Notes: a model not told the origin generated them from the sequence alone. A stretch of 47,930 bases of DNA from Microcaldota archaeon (GCA_021790455.1 JAJYDY010000002.1:1-47930), one strand, 5' to 3'; positions 18,736-28,991 are shown, numbered from the stretch's first letter. Numbers and translations are program-made.

Positions 18736-19944
18736 ATGAAACTCGCAATTGTTTCTGATTTGCATATCGGCTACGAGCGCTTCGCAGAGGATGCATTCAG
18801 GCAGGCGAAAGAGGCTCTCGAAAAAGCCAGCACGATGGCGGATGCAATCCTGATTCCAGGGGATGTGTTCGACAAAAGGGCTCCAAAGCCAGAGGTGATA
18901 GCACAGGCGATAAACATATTCAGGGAGCTGTCGCGGAAGGAGTGGAAAGCCCGTGTCGTGGAATTCGAGAGCAAGGACCCTTCCAGCAGGATGTACACCA
19001 CTGTCCCTATCATCGCCATTCCGGGTACTCACGAAAGGACCTCAGAGGGAAAGGAGAACGTGCTTGAGCTCCTCGCGCTGGCAGGTCTAATCGTTGATGC
19101 AAGTGAAGCTCGTGTAATCATCGAGAGCGGCGGCGATAAGGTCGCCGTATTCGGCCTCGGCGGAATATCCGAAGACAGAGTAAGGGAGGTCCTCCAAAGG
19201 ATAAATCCGACCCCATTGCCAGGAATGTTCAACGTGTTCATGATGCATCAGTCCACATTCGAGCTTCTTCCCTTCGACGATAACGTAATAAGGTTCGATG
19301 ACCTTCCGAAGGGGTTTGACCTCTATGTTGATGGGCACATCCACGGCAGGTATGAAGGAGTTGTCCATGGCAAGAAATTCCTGATCCCGGGAAGCACAGT
19401 ACTAACCCAGCTTAAGGACGGGGAGCAGGGGAACAAGGGATTCATAGTCTTCGACACCTCCGACTCGTCGCACAGGTTCATCGAGATAGACTCCAGGCCC
19501 TTCTTCTCCGTCAATCTGGAGTTCGAAGATGCTACGCCGAAGGCGGTTCTCGAAAGGAGCGACGCTGAAATCGAGAAGGTCCTCTCTTCAGGCAGTGACA
19601 GACCTATACTCAGGTTGCATCTCGAGGGCACGATAGCAAGCGGTTTCACGAACACGGATATGCCTCTGAGGAGCCTGATTTCGAAGTACTCGCAGAAGCT
19701 CGTCCTCGAGATTGATTCCTCTAAGCTGAAGAGCCCAGATGCTGAGAAGGAGATTGAGCAGATAAGGGAGGGGAACATAGGCGGCGTCTCGGTAAAGGAA
19801 TTGGGAATGGGAATATTCATTTCAAAACTGAAGGAGCAGAAGTTCGATGAAGATATAAGCGCATCGAAGCTGTTCGAGATACTCAGCAGCGGGAACACCA
19901 AGGAAAAGGTCCTGAAAGAGGCTGATGAGCTTCTTTCCTCTTAG
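18736..19944 (+). CDS. mre11: Mre11-like DNA repair exonuclease
   Basis: SDLHIGYERF, GDVFDKRAP, IPGTHERT, MHQST, DGHIHGR calcineurin-like phosphoesterase motifs. Confidence 0.92.
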   Translation: MKLAIVSDLHIGYERFAEDAFRQAKEALEKASTMADAILIPGDVFDKRAPKPEVIAQAINIFRELSRKEWKARVVEFESKDPSSRMYTTVPIIAIPGTHERTSEGKENVLELLALAGLIVDASEARVIIESGGDKVAVFGLGGISEDRVREVLQRINPTPLPGMFNVFMMHQSTFELLPFDDNVIRFDDLPKGFDLYVDGHIHGRYEGVVHGKKFLIPGSTVLTQLKDGEQGNKGFIVFDTSDSSHRFIEIDSRPFFSVNLEFEDATPKAVLERSDAEIEKVLSSGSDRPILRLHLEGTIASGFTNTDMPLRSLISKYSQKLVLEIDSSKLKSPDAEKEIEQIREGNIGGVSVKELGMGIFISKLKEQKFDEDISASKLFEILSSGNTKEKVLKEADELLSS

Positions 19945-20153
19945 GCTTTCTGCCCACCCTTAGCCTTCCTCGCGATTATCGAGAATATCGCTCCGAGCGG
20001 AGGCACCAGTATCGCCTGCATCCCTACCCACGCAAGGTACTGATTAAAGTCTACTTTAACTATGAATATCATGTAGAGGCTGAGCGTAGCGGTGAAAAAT
20101 ACGAACGCGAGCACGGCATCTATCAGGAACTGCTTTATGAATCCTTTTCTCAC
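19941..20153 (-). CDS. Small membrane protein
   Basis: 70-aa ORF with two predicted TMs in the ribosomal-protein cluster. Confidence 0.6.
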   Translation of the reverse strand: MRKGFIKQFLIDAVLAFVFFTATLSLYMIFIVKVDFNQYLAWVGMQAILVPPLGAIFSIIARKAKGGQKA

Positions 20154-20162
20154 GATTTAGGA

Positions 20163-20426
20163 TTATGCCCTTGTCTTTTTAACTTCTTTCGCAACCGCGG
20201 GTGGAGCCTTCTCCTTTATTCCCAGGGTCTTGTTGACAAGCTCCTTGTTCTTCACGTCGATTACCTCGTTGAGGAATTCAAGGTGAGATGGATTGCACTT
20301 TCTCTCCTTCGGCCTGTCTGCGCTGATTATCTTCACCATGTTCTTGTCGACTGCAGTCACTACTGCCCTGCTTCCTGCGTCCCTTCCGTACTTCTTTATG
20401 CAAACTCTTCCTACTTCTAGCAACAT
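20163..20426 (-). CDS. rpl14e: Ribosomal protein L14e
   Basis: LLEVGRVCIKKYGRDAGSRAVVTAVDKNMVKI; conserved neighbourhood. Confidence 0.93.
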   Translation of the reverse strand: MLLEVGRVCIKKYGRDAGSRAVVTAVDKNMVKIISADRPKERKCNPSHLEFLNEVIDVKNKELVNKTLGIKEKAPPAVAKEVKKTRA

Positions 20427-20457
20427 GTTATCACTTCTTTAGCATAATCCTGTTTTC

Positions 20458-20976
20458 TTATTCGAATCTCTTCTTGTCCCTCATAAGCGCGAGCATCGAT
20501 ATTATCGACACCGCTTCCTTCATCGACATGTGCTCTGTATTGAGCGATATGTCGAACACGTCGAAGTCCATTGCTTTTCCGTAAGCCCTTTTGTACTGCT
20601 CCATCGTGGACTTGTCTCTTGCCCTCACGTACTTTGTCATGTACGCGATGCTCTTCCCTTTTTCCTTAGCCTTCCTTCTTATTCTTTCTTTTTCGCTGAC
20701 GGCCAGCCATACCCTGAGTGTCGCGTCATTTATTATCCATGGCCCGTACCACGTGCTTATGACGCAATTCTTTCCTTTAGCCTTTTCGAATATCTCCCTG
20801 TCAAATTTCTTTATGAACGCTGGTGAAGTGCTCTTTGTCATTTTTATGAGCTCGCTGTCGCCCTTTGCGTGCTTCTTGTATGTCTGTTGCACATGCGCAA
20901 TCTTCAGCTCCCTCGCAATCGTCCTTGCAAGGGTTGTCTTCCCTGAAGCGCTAAGGCCAGCTATGCATATTTTCAT
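20458..20976 (-). CDS. cmk: Cytidylate kinase (archaeal type)
   Basis: P-loop GLSASGKTT; position between L14e and L34e as in other archaea. Confidence 0.88.
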   Translation of the reverse strand: MKICIAGLSASGKTTLARTIARELKIAHVQQTYKKHAKGDSELIKMTKSTSPAFIKKFDREIFEKAKGKNCVISTWYGPWIINDATLRVWLAVSEKERIRRKAKEKGKSIAYMTKYVRARDKSTMEQYKRAYGKAMDFDVFDISLNTEHMSMKEAVSIISMLALMRDKKRFE

Positions 20977-21003
20977 GGATAGATATGGCTGCTGGTCTTT
21001 AAA

Positions 21004-21321
21004 TCAATGCGCCATCAGCTGGAGGACATATGCCCTCTGTCTTATGCCTATGTCATTGAGCTTCATTGCGCCGTGCTCTACCCTGCTGCCAAGCTTCACT
21101 ACCTCGGCCGTGCAGTTGGCGCAGAGAACTCCGCCGAAGAGCCTGCTGTTTGTCCTCCTCGATTTCCCGCCATTCGTGCTTATGCCATTGAGTTCGGCCC
21201 TGCATATCGCGCAGTGCGGCATGCCGGACTTTGCCCTCCTGTAGCGGATTACGGTCCTCTTGCTCGCCGTGACTCGAGTGAACTTCTTGAAGCTTGTAGA
21301 CCTATGCATTGGTTTCGGCAT
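21004..21321 (-). CDS. rpl34e: Ribosomal protein L34e
   Basis: C-x2-C zinc pairs (CAICRAEL, CANC), RRAKSGMPHCAIC motif. Confidence 0.93.
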   Translation of the reverse strand: MPKPMHRSTSFKKFTRVTASKRTVIRYRRAKSGMPHCAICRAELNGISTNGGKSRRTNSRLFGGVLCANCTAEVVKLGSRVEHGAMKLNDIGIRQRAYVLQLMAH

Positions 21322-21375
21322 TTGATCACAAAATACGCAGAAATATTATATTGCAAAGCTATTTAGACCTTAGAC

Positions 21376-21888
21376 TCAGACCTTGACCGCGCCCGTCGTG
21401 AGCGCCATCCTCTCTTTTGCCCTCTTCCTGTCTCTGCTCATGAGCACTCCGCTCATGATCACTCCTGCTATCAGTGCAGACCAGAAGAAGATTGCAAGAT
21501 ATCCCATAGGGACTATGAAGTTTATCACGTATGCTGTGCTTCCTGCGAATGCAGTTGGCAGCAGCACGAAATAGACAATAAGAGAGAGCGGCATGACCAC
21601 GAACATGCTCTTCATCTGCATCTTCGTCGATTCTTTCATATGCGGCATTATCTCCTTCTGCTTAGCCATCGCAAGCTCCTTGTTCCCGTTCTTCAGGTGC
21701 TGCCTGACCTCTGCGGAGACTGCGTTTATCTTAAGCTGCAGCTCTGCGATCCTTGCGGGGTTCGTGAGAAACCTTCTCTGAAGCAGGGTTATCAGCGAGA
21801 TGTAGCCGATTCCGAGCGCTACCATCAATATGGCCAGAGTTACCGGCATGGGTTGTGTAGCCACGGCTGTTAGCAAAAACAGGTTCAT
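21376..21888 (-). CDS. DUF106/EMC3-like (YidC/Oxa1 superfamily) membrane insertase
   Basis: Three-TM topology with coiled-coil segment; conserved position between adkA and L34e. Confidence 0.88.
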   Translation of the reverse strand: MNLFLLTAVATQPMPVTLAILMVALGIGYISLITLLQRRFLTNPARIAELQLKINAVSAEVRQHLKNGNKELAMAKQKEIMPHMKESTKMQMKSMFVVMPLSLIVYFVLLPTAFAGSTAYVINFIVPMGYLAIFFWSALIAGVIMSGVLMSRDRKRAKERMALTTGAVKV

Positions 21889-22463
21889 TACTTTTCACCA
21901 AATGCATCTTTGAGCTTGCCCTTGAAATCCTTTATTGAGCGGAGTAGCTTTCCGTCCTCGTTAACTATTAGGTATAAGGGAATATTTAAATATGTCGAAT
22001 AGTATGAGACGATTGCCAGATTTATGTCGCGCTGCGTGTTGATGAGCCATTCCGGCTCTATCTCCCTGTGCCTGCTCTTGTCCGCTTTCCTCCTCCTTAT
22101 TATGTGCTCGGTGAGCGCGTCCACGTAGAAGATCGCAACAGTATGTTTGAGGTGGGTCATCATGTAGAAGGAGAGACCTGGGAAGAACCTTCCGTGCTGC
22201 TCTACAGTAGCATGCGTGTCGAGTATGACGTTCCCTCCCTCCCTGGAGACCGTCGCAACAGCCTTCGTGCGCAGCTCCTCCTGCTTTTCCACTGGAAGAT
22301 ACCTGAGCTTGTCCCTACTCTTAACATATTTTTCCTTCACTGCGATGTCCTGCATGACGTCACCGAGGTTTATGACCTTGTATCTCTTGTCATTCTTCAC
22401 AGAATCGACTAGCGAGGTCTTTCCAGAGCTTGGAGTCCCTATTACGACTGCTAGTTTCTTCAT
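21888..22463 (-). CDS. adkA: Adenylate kinase, archaeal AdkA type
   Basis: VIGTPSSGKTSLVDSV, NLGDVM, DTHATV motifs. Confidence 0.92.
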   Translation of the reverse strand: MKKLAVVIGTPSSGKTSLVDSVKNDKRYKVINLGDVMQDIAVKEKYVKSRDKLRYLPVEKQEELRTKAVATVSREGGNVILDTHATVEQHGRFFPGLSFYMMTHLKHTVAIFYVDALTEHIIRRRKADKSRHREIEPEWLINTQRDINLAIVSYYSTYLNIPLYLIVNEDGKLLRSIKDFKGKLKDAFGEK

Positions 22464-22576
22464 CCAAATCGTTAGTAACTGTGATAATATAAAAAGCTTT
22501 CATAGGGTTCCGCGCCTTTGGACTTTGTCCAATAAATAGGTCAGGTCGCAATCCTGGAGAACCCGCCTTTGCCAAC

Positions 22577-22589
22577 TTTTAAATATCAG
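22577..22589 (+). promoter_or_regulatory. TATA-like core promoter TTTTAAATATCAG
   Basis: Same 13-mer as at 43396-43408 upstream of mcm; about 35 nt before ATG 22624. Confidence 0.6.
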
Positions 22590-22623
22590 GACGTGAGACT
22601 ATCCCCCATCACGACGTGAAATT

Positions 22624-23199
22624 ATGAAAAATATTGACAATCCAAGCCCAAGGCGCGTAGATGGAGCGGCTACAGGGAAGCCGGATGGAAAAGAGCTCGA
22701 TATCAATCTGGAAACCAGAGGGCGCAACATAGGGATTGAAGGGAAGGACTGGATAGAGGTGGATAGAATTCAGTATTTGCAGAGCATCGGCCTGCTGAGA
22801 TTTAGGGCTGCAAAGCTCAGGGAGCTCAGGCGCGGCCCTGTTAGGCTTTTCATAAGAGGCGTAAACCCTAGCGGAATGCCCGGATGCTTCATGGAAGACA
22901 CGGCTGAGAAGGACCAAACCTGCATAACGCATCCAAAAGCGCTTATGCTAAGGGGTTCGTACGCTGCAAAGAACTCAAGGCTACAGGAAGGCTGTGTGAT
23001 AGGAGCCGGCGCATTCATAGGTCCAGAGGTAGTCATAGGCGAATACGTTAAGGTAGAACCCGGTGTAAGTGTAAAAGAATCAATAAGGTGCAGCACTAAT
23101 GTGAGGCAGAGACTGCAACGCCAGCAATCGCTGCTGGAGGATGTCGCAGGCGCTGCGCTCAGGGGAGAGAAGGTTGTTTTCCCTTACGATAGGCGTTAG
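22624..23199 (+). CDS. Hypothetical protein with short left-handed beta-helix (hexapeptide-like) segment
   Basis: GCVIGAGAFIGPEVVIGEYVKVEPGVSV; TATA element and GTGAA-ATT-ATG start. Confidence 0.72.
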   Translation: MKNIDNPSPRRVDGAATGKPDGKELDINLETRGRNIGIEGKDWIEVDRIQYLQSIGLLRFRAAKLRELRRGPVRLFIRGVNPSGMPGCFMEDTAEKDQTCITHPKALMLRGSYAAKNSRLQEGCVIGAGAFIGPEVVIGEYVKVEPGVSVKESIRCSTNVRQRLQRQQSLLEDVAGAALRGEKVVFPYDRR

Positions 23200-23267
23200 G
23201 AAGTGGAAAGAGGGAGAAATAGAAAACAGAAATGGAAAACAGAAATAAAAAAGAAAGAATGGAGTGA

Positions 23268-24941
23268 TTACTCCATCTCGTGCCCGTGTCCGCCCATTCC
23301 ACCCATTCCAGGAGGACCTCCTGCAGGTGCTCTTCCTCTCGAGCTTATCATGTCATCTATCCTCAAGATTATCTCTGCCGCTTCGCTTGCGCTCGAAATG
23401 GCCTGCTTCTTAACCTTGAGCGGCTCGTATACTCCCAGGGAGTTCATGTTGCCGAGCTCGTTCTTGAAGATATTGACGCCGTAGACGCTGCCGTCCTTCG
23501 TCCTGTGCTTGTTTCTAAGCTGCACAAGAACGTCGATTGCGTCCATTCCCGCACTCTCCGCAAGCGTCTTCGGGATTACCTCCACTGCATCGGCGAACTT
23601 TTGTATGGCGAGCTGCTCCCTTCCGCCTATTTCGTTTGCGTATGCGCGCAGACCTGTGGCGACGTCTATCTCTATTGCACCGCCCCCGAGAACGTACCAA
23701 CCGGTCTCTATGGCGCTCGAAACCGCGCCGATTACGTCTCTTATCGAACGCTCTGCCTCGTCGATGACCTGCTGCGTCCCTCCCTTTATGAATATGGTGA
23801 CGCTCTTCGGGTCCTTGCACTTCTCTACGAAGACCATCTGTTCTCCACTGATCTTTCTTTCTTCAACGAGTCCGGCTGCACCGAGGTCCCCTTCGTTCAG
23901 GTCGTCAAGACTTGTTATTATCTTGCCGCCTGTCGCGCGCGAGAGCTTCTCCATGTCGCTCTTCTTGACCCGCCTGACTGCGATTATTCCGGCCTTTGCC
24001 AGATAGTGCTGTGCCACGTCGTCGATTCCCTTCTGGGTTATGACAACGGTGGCCCTGCTCTTCTTTATCTTTTCGACCATATTTTTGAGCATGTTCTCCT
24101 CTTGCTGCAGGAACGCCTGCATCTGCTCTGGCGATGTTATCTCTATCTTCGCCTCTGTCTCGGTCTTCTCTATCTCAAGCGCTACGTCGAGGAGCGCTAT
24201 CCTTGCGTCCTTCATCGACTTCGGCATGCCAGGATGCGCAATCTCCTTGTCGATCAGAACTCCCTGTATGAAGTCTGTATCGGCAATGCTCTTTCCCGGC
24301 TTCTTCTCCAGCTTTATGAATTCGTGGTCTATGATTACCTTGCCGGAAGCATCCTTGCCCATGACCTGCTTTATCGCCTTTATCACTAACTTGCACAGGT
24401 GCGCCTTCGTGGCGTCGTCACCCACATTCTTTGACCCCATAGACACCATTGCTATCTTCTGCAGCGTCGCATCGTCTTCTACTTTTACATCATGCGACTT
24501 TTCCTGCAGAATATCTGATGCCTTATCCGCCGCTATCTTGTAGCCCTTGATTATCGTTGTCGGATGTATTCCCTGCTCTATCAGGTCTCCTGCACCGTTA
24601 AGGAGCTCTCCTGCCATTATCACCACGCTTGTCGTGCCATCGCCTACCTCCTTATCCTGGGTCTTTGCGATGTCGACCATTATCTTCGCGACCGGGTGCT
24701 CTGCATTCATTTCCTCTAGAATCGTTGCACCGTCATTCGTTATCGTTATGTCTCCCATCTCGCTGACAAGCATCTTGTCCATTCCTTTAGGACCAAGTGT
24801 CGTCTTTATCGCATGCGCAACTGCGCGGGCGACCGCTATGTTTGTGCGCTGCGCGTCTCTTCCCAGCAATCTTGACGATCCTTCCGGAAGGTACAGTACC
24901 TGTTGTCCTCCACCTAATTGACTATCTGCCATAGTTTTCAC
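23268..24941 (-). CDS. Thermosome (group II chaperonin) subunit
   Basis: [35 protein letters not shown]-terminal [11 protein letters not shown] tail. Confidence 0.98.
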   Translation of the reverse strand: MKTMADSQLGGGQQVLYLPEGSSRLLGRDAQRTNIAVARAVAHAIKTTLGPKGMDKMLVSEMGDITITNDGATILEEMNAEHPVAKIMVDIAKTQDKEVGDGTTSVVIMAGELLNGAGDLIEQGIHPTTIIKGYKIAADKASDILQEKSHDVKVEDDATLQKIAMVSMGSKNVGDDATKAHLCKLVIKAIKQVMGKDASGKVIIDHEFIKLEKKPGKSIADTDFIQGVLIDKEIAHPGMPKSMKDARIALLDVALEIEKTETEAKIEITSPEQMQAFLQQEENMLKNMVEKIKKSRATVVITQKGIDDVAQHYLAKAGIIAVRRVKKSDMEKLSRATGGKIITSLDDLNEGDLGAAGLVEERKISGEQMVFVEKCKDPKSVTIFIKGGTQQVIDEAERSIRDVIGAVSSAIETGWYVLGGGAIEIDVATGLRAYANEIGGREQLAIQKFADAVEVIPKTLAESAGMDAIDVLVQLRNKHRTKDGSVYGVNIFKNELGNMNSLGVYEPLKVKKQAISSASEAAEIILRIDDMISSRGRAPAGGPPGMGGMGGHGHEME

Positions 24942-25076
24942 CTATTTTAATTATCACATAATTAGACGTTCTATCGCTGCGCATGCTCTCCCGCATATGC
25001 AAACATAAGAAATCCGCTGTTTTTTATCTTATAAGTATTAAAGTATAAATACCTTACTTTCAGGCGCCTGTAGCGG

Positions 25077-26075
25077 TCAAACGCCCACAGTTGCTCTGGC
25101 TCCGGCTGACTCAAGATAACTTGAAACCTCATCAATAACATAATCCTCAAGCAACTTGAGCTGCTTTGCTCTTTTTGACGAGCCGTTCTCTATGCTGCTA
25201 AGTACAAGCATCAACCTCTTATGCCCCTCTTCTTGATGATTAGCACTTATTTCTCTTGCAATCTGTGCTCCCTTAAGGTTGCCTACTATCTCTGATTCGT
25301 TTTCATAGCGCCCGCCATTCATCATTACAATCTGCATCTTGAAGATATTTTCCACTGCTGCAACAGCGTCAACCACCAATACTGTAGAAGCTTTGACATC
25401 CATAGCCTGTATAGCGACAGCTATAGAATCCCTTATGCCGGGAAGTGCTGCGATCAATTTTCGGTCTCCTTCTATTAGTATTGATGATGCATCGGATGCA
25501 AATCGTTCGAATTTTCTCTCTATTTTGTCGGTTTCCCTGATATAGTTGTCTGCTGCCTTATTCAACTCGCTCTCTACCCAAGAAGAAAGCGCTTTTTTGC
25601 TCTTTCCAATTTCGTATCCCACGGGTATTTCGGCCCTTGTTTGATCGGGGCTTTTCTGGACAGGAGCATATTGTTCAACTGCATCGCCGCTTGGAGCGCT
25701 ATTCTGCTTCTCGACAGTCTTACCGCTAATACTAAGCAGGTATGGGGCATAATCCAACCCCTTCTGTTGCACCATCTTGGTTTTAACTAATGACTTGTTG
25801 CGTTCCATACTGTGTGACGTTGCATCTTCAATCAATGAGACTGCGCCGTGTACCTCTATCGACTCTAGCTCAGAAAGTTCATTTTTCGATACTGCATTAG
25901 CCAGCCTGAAGAATGACGCTATGCTCCTGTTTATTCCGCCTAGTCTATCGCTCTCTGAAGATCCAATGCTTTCAATAGACTGTGCTATCCGCACTGACTT
26001 TACTTTTAGGTAGGATAGTGTTGGGTTTGTATCGCTACTAGATAAATAGTCTGGTCCGCCTCCTCGCGCTGACAT
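25077..26075 (-). CDS. Hypothetical soluble helical protein
   Basis: Long ORF; ATG 26075 (MSARGGGPDYL) is more plausible than the upstream start at 26225. Confidence 0.72.
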   Translation of the reverse strand: MSARGGGPDYLSSSDTNPTLSYLKVKSVRIAQSIESIGSSESDRLGGINRSIASFFRLANAVSKNELSELESIEVHGAVSLIEDATSHSMERNKSLVKTKMVQQKGLDYAPYLLSISGKTVEKQNSAPSGDAVEQYAPVQKSPDQTRAEIPVGYEIGKSKKALSSWVESELNKAADNYIRETDKIERKFERFASDASSILIEGDRKLIAALPGIRDSIAVAIQAMDVKASTVLVVDAVAAVENIFKMQIVMMNGGRYENESEIVGNLKGAQIAREISANHQEEGHKRLMLVLSSIENGSSKRAKQLKLLEDYVIDEVSSYLESAGARATVGV

Positions 26076-26106
26076 GATGATATAGCGTCGTATTTGATAT
26101 TTAATC

Positions 26107-26757
26107 CTATTGATGGCTGATTTGCAAAGTTCTCTCTGCGTAGTGTACTTCCTCCTGGTCTTCTGATACAATCGAGCCATAAAGCTCGAACGCCTCTTTA
26201 AGCGAAAATCTATTGTCGAGTACAAGAACGAGCTCCATTCCTATCTCATAGCTGTCCGGATATTTTGCAATTTCAAGAGCGACTTCCCTGACTGTAGTGA
26301 ATGTTGCTGCTTCTTTCTTGAGGAATTCGCCGAGCTCTGATGCTGCGTCTTTTATTATTTTATCGAATTCTTTGGTGAGTAAATGATGCGTTCCGTATTT
26401 TTGATTTTGTTCCTCCCTGGCATCTATTCCCTCCTGCTGTAGCGGCGTCATTTTAGGCCATACAAGCTTTCTGCTTTCCTTATCCCACACCTTATCCGGC
26501 GTTTTAGGAAGCGTCGCACGTATATTCTGACTCGTTGTTACTAGTCGTTCGCTGACGCAGATATCTAATTCAATGAAACTGCGTTTCTTCAGTTGCTCCG
26601 GATCATCTGGGAGGTATACCAACTCACCAAGCTTTATCTTGAGAGGTGCGAGCTTCTCGCCTGCGCTTCTGAGCACCTCCGCTGCTTTCGCCTTCGCAGA
26701 GCTGACAAAGGTGCTTCCGCCGGCAAGGTCGTCCCTTGGTACAGTAACCATGCGCAT
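26107..26757 (-). CDS. Hypothetical protein
   Basis: 216-aa ORF in the same orientation as the previous orphan. Confidence 0.72.
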   Translation of the reverse strand: MRMVTVPRDDLAGGSTFVSSAKAKAAEVLRSAGEKLAPLKIKLGELVYLPDDPEQLKKRSFIELDICVSERLVTTSQNIRATLPKTPDKVWDKESRKLVWPKMTPLQQEGIDAREEQNQKYGTHHLLTKEFDKIIKDAASELGEFLKKEAATFTTVREVALEIAKYPDSYEIGMELVLVLDNRFSLKEAFELYGSIVSEDQEEVHYAERTLQISHQ

Positions 26758-26911
26758 ACCCTTTCCTATATTCCCTCATTACTGCCTCGCTTTTCCACAT
26801 ATTTATGCCTTGTCAAAGGCAAAAATCTATGCCATTTTCTTTATGATTTTGGACCATTGCACCAAGGTATAAAAACCTTGGAACCCCCTTCCTACCCTGA
26901 AGGTCAGGCCT

Positions 26912-27343
26912 TTGAGAAAGGGGGATATAAGGAAAGCCTCTGTTATAGTGGGAGAGAATTGGTCTAAAAGGTACCAGAGGACATCTGCGGTCGAGATGAA
27001 AGCTGAGTTCGCCAACAAGGTCTACCCGCCAAAGTATGTGGTTGCTGAGGAGGGAGGAGAGGTAGTCGGTTTGGGCGGCTACATCCAGAGCTGGATGGAC
27101 TACCATGTCTACAATATATTCTGGATCGCAGTTGAGCCACGGCAGCAGGGAAGAGGGATAGGCACCAAAATAGTCAGAAAGATAATATCGGATATAAAGA
27201 AGAAGATAGGAGAGAGCAGCGCACATATGGTGCTGCTTACCACAGACAAGCCAAGATTCTACTCTAAGAAATTCGGATTCAGAATCCTGGCCAGCTTCGG
27301 CGACATGGAGCACAAGCTTATGGGACTGAAGCTTAATAAATAA
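26912..27343 (+). CDS. GNAT-family N-acetyltransferase
   Basis: IAVEPRQQGRGIGTKIVRKII acetyl-CoA binding motif, FYSKKFGF; TTG start. Confidence 0.88.
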   Translation: MRKGDIRKASVIVGENWSKRYQRTSAVEMKAEFANKVYPPKYVVAEEGGEVVGLGGYIQSWMDYHVYNIFWIAVEPRQQGRGIGTKIVRKIISDIKKKIGESSAHMVLLTTDKPRFYSKKFGFRILASFGDMEHKLMGLKLNK

Positions 27344-27346
27344 TCA

Positions 27347-28000
27347 TTAAGAAAATGCGTTCGGTTCACGGGTCTCTGCTGATGGCGCCTCGACGAATTC
27401 CACCGCGCTCAAGAGCAGCTCTCTCTTGGTGTAGTCGATTAGCGTTATGCTGCAGTTAGGTGTCGGATGCTCCCTTAGGAACTGTGGCTCGTCTTTCCTT
27501 CCGAGAACGTCCGCCATCGCAGCGACTATAACGTCCCTGTGCGTCACAGCTATGTTGAAGCCCTGTGGTAGACCATTTGCGAACCTGCGCGTGCGCTCCT
27601 TGAGCTCCTCGAACTCCTCAACGCCGTACTTTTTCGGTTCCTCCTTCCAGCTCTTTGACACATCATGGGAGGTCTTGCCATTCAGCTTGCCGAGGCTGCG
27701 CTCCCTAAGAAGCTCGGACACTGACAGCTGACCGCCAATATGCCTGGCGATTATCACTGCCGTTTCGTCTGATCTGTAATAGCCACTGGTCTGGAAGCTT
27801 GCCGGTGAATCAATACCAGCGCGCCTCATAAGGATCTCCAGCTGAACCCCTGCACACTCTGACTGCTCCCTGCCGAGCTCTGTCAGGTGGTGCGGCGATT
27901 CGGGATTGTCGTCATACAGATAAGTAAGGTTCAGTTCTGCCTCACCGTGCCTTATGTATGCCAGAACCTTCGATGATTCTGGTATAGTAACAACAGTCAT
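27347..28000 (-). CDS. Histidine phosphatase superfamily (phosphoglycerate mutase-like)
   Basis: AYIRHGEAELN, LTELGREQSE, AVTHRDV. Confidence 0.88.
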   Translation of the reverse strand: MTVVTIPESSKVLAYIRHGEAELNLTYLYDDNPESPHHLTELGREQSECAGVQLEILMRRAGIDSPASFQTSGYYRSDETAVIIARHIGGQLSVSELLRERSLGKLNGKTSHDVSKSWKEEPKKYGVEEFEELKERTRRFANGLPQGFNIAVTHRDVIVAAMADVLGRKDEPQFLREHPTPNCSITLIDYTKRELLLSAVEFVEAPSAETREPNAFS

Positions 28001-28004
28001 AACA

Positions 28005-28832
28005 TCACGGATGCTCTGTCAAATTATCTATGATTGTGTCGAACTCCTTCTGCGCAACAGCGTCTTCAGCGATATGTATCTTCCCTTTGTCCGTAAACTC
28101 TGCGAACTCCTTCCTCCTTCCGACGGCCCCGAGCAGCTCCGTACCGAGCGTTTTCACCGTTTCTTCAGTGGCCTTGCTCGGCTTCCCGTCAGACATGTTC
28201 TCCACGACGCCGAGGACTGCAACCCCAAGTCGCTTCGCCATGAGGCCCGACCGCATGGAGTTGATCCCTGAGACCCGTTCCGGATTTGTGACTATTATGA
28301 ACCCGTCAAGATCGAGGACCTGCATTATCGTAAGCGGTCCGTCGCTCGTGCCTGGGCTAAGGTCTGCAATCAGGTAATCGAGTTCCCCCCATTCTGTGTT
28401 CTCGAAGAAGTCGCCGAGCATCTTAGTGACGATTGGCCCTCTCCATATTATCGGCCTCTTCATTTCGTCGACAAGCATCGCTGTTGATGCGATCTTTATC
28501 CCGTTGTACGCTATCGGCTTCAACGGAAGCACAGGCTCCATCTTCTTGTCCTCTATCCCGAGAAACATCGTTATGTTTGGACAGTCTATATCCGCATCAA
28601 GAAGGCCGACCTTGTATCCCCTCTTCGCAAGCGCATAAGCCAAGTTTATCGCAACCGTTGTCTTCCCTACGCCGCCCTTCGCGCTATAAACTCCTATCTT
28701 GTGTTTTATCCCGGAGAGTTTCTGCTTCACTCTCTTCTTCTGCTCCAGCACTCTCAAGAATGAGGGATGCATGCCTGGAGGATACTGATGCGTATGTTCG
28801 TGGCGGTGCTGGTGCTGTTCTTCTTCTGCCAT
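28005..28832 (-). CDS. Mrp/NBP35-family ATP-binding protein (Fe-S carrier)
   Basis: SAKGGVGKTTVAINLA deviant Walker A, GLLDADIDCPNI; His-rich N-terminus EEEQHQHRHEHTHQY; ATG 28832 preceded by GTGAT. Confidence 0.92.
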   Translation of the reverse strand: MAEEEQHQHRHEHTHQYPPGMHPSFLRVLEQKKRVKQKLSGIKHKIGVYSAKGGVGKTTVAINLAYALAKRGYKVGLLDADIDCPNITMFLGIEDKKMEPVLPLKPIAYNGIKIASTAMLVDEMKRPIIWRGPIVTKMLGDFFENTEWGELDYLIADLSPGTSDGPLTIMQVLDLDGFIIVTNPERVSGINSMRSGLMAKRLGVAVLGVVENMSDGKPSKATEETVKTLGTELLGAVGRRKEFAEFTDKGKIHIAEDAVAQKEFDTIIDNLTEHP

Positions 28833-28991
28833 TGATATCACTCTGTTGCAACAGATATAAATAGAGTAGCGGAAGCGTCAGTAAACCTTAAAATAACTTC
28901 TTATTCATAATAGAAGTGCAAATCCAGAATTTCCAAGGACGCGCTTATTTTGGCAAATCAAGGAAATTAGGAAAAACAAAAACGTGAGAAA

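Noticed and set aside
18736-19944. Mre11 motif GTHE instead of GNHD as evidence of inactivity
   Set aside because: Other phosphoesterase motifs are intact and I recall GTHE variants among archaeal Mre11-like proteins; not enough to claim loss of activity
23280-24389. 369-aa plus-strand ORF
   Set aside because: Fully antisense to the thermosome gene; Cys/Leu/Tyr-rich shadow translation
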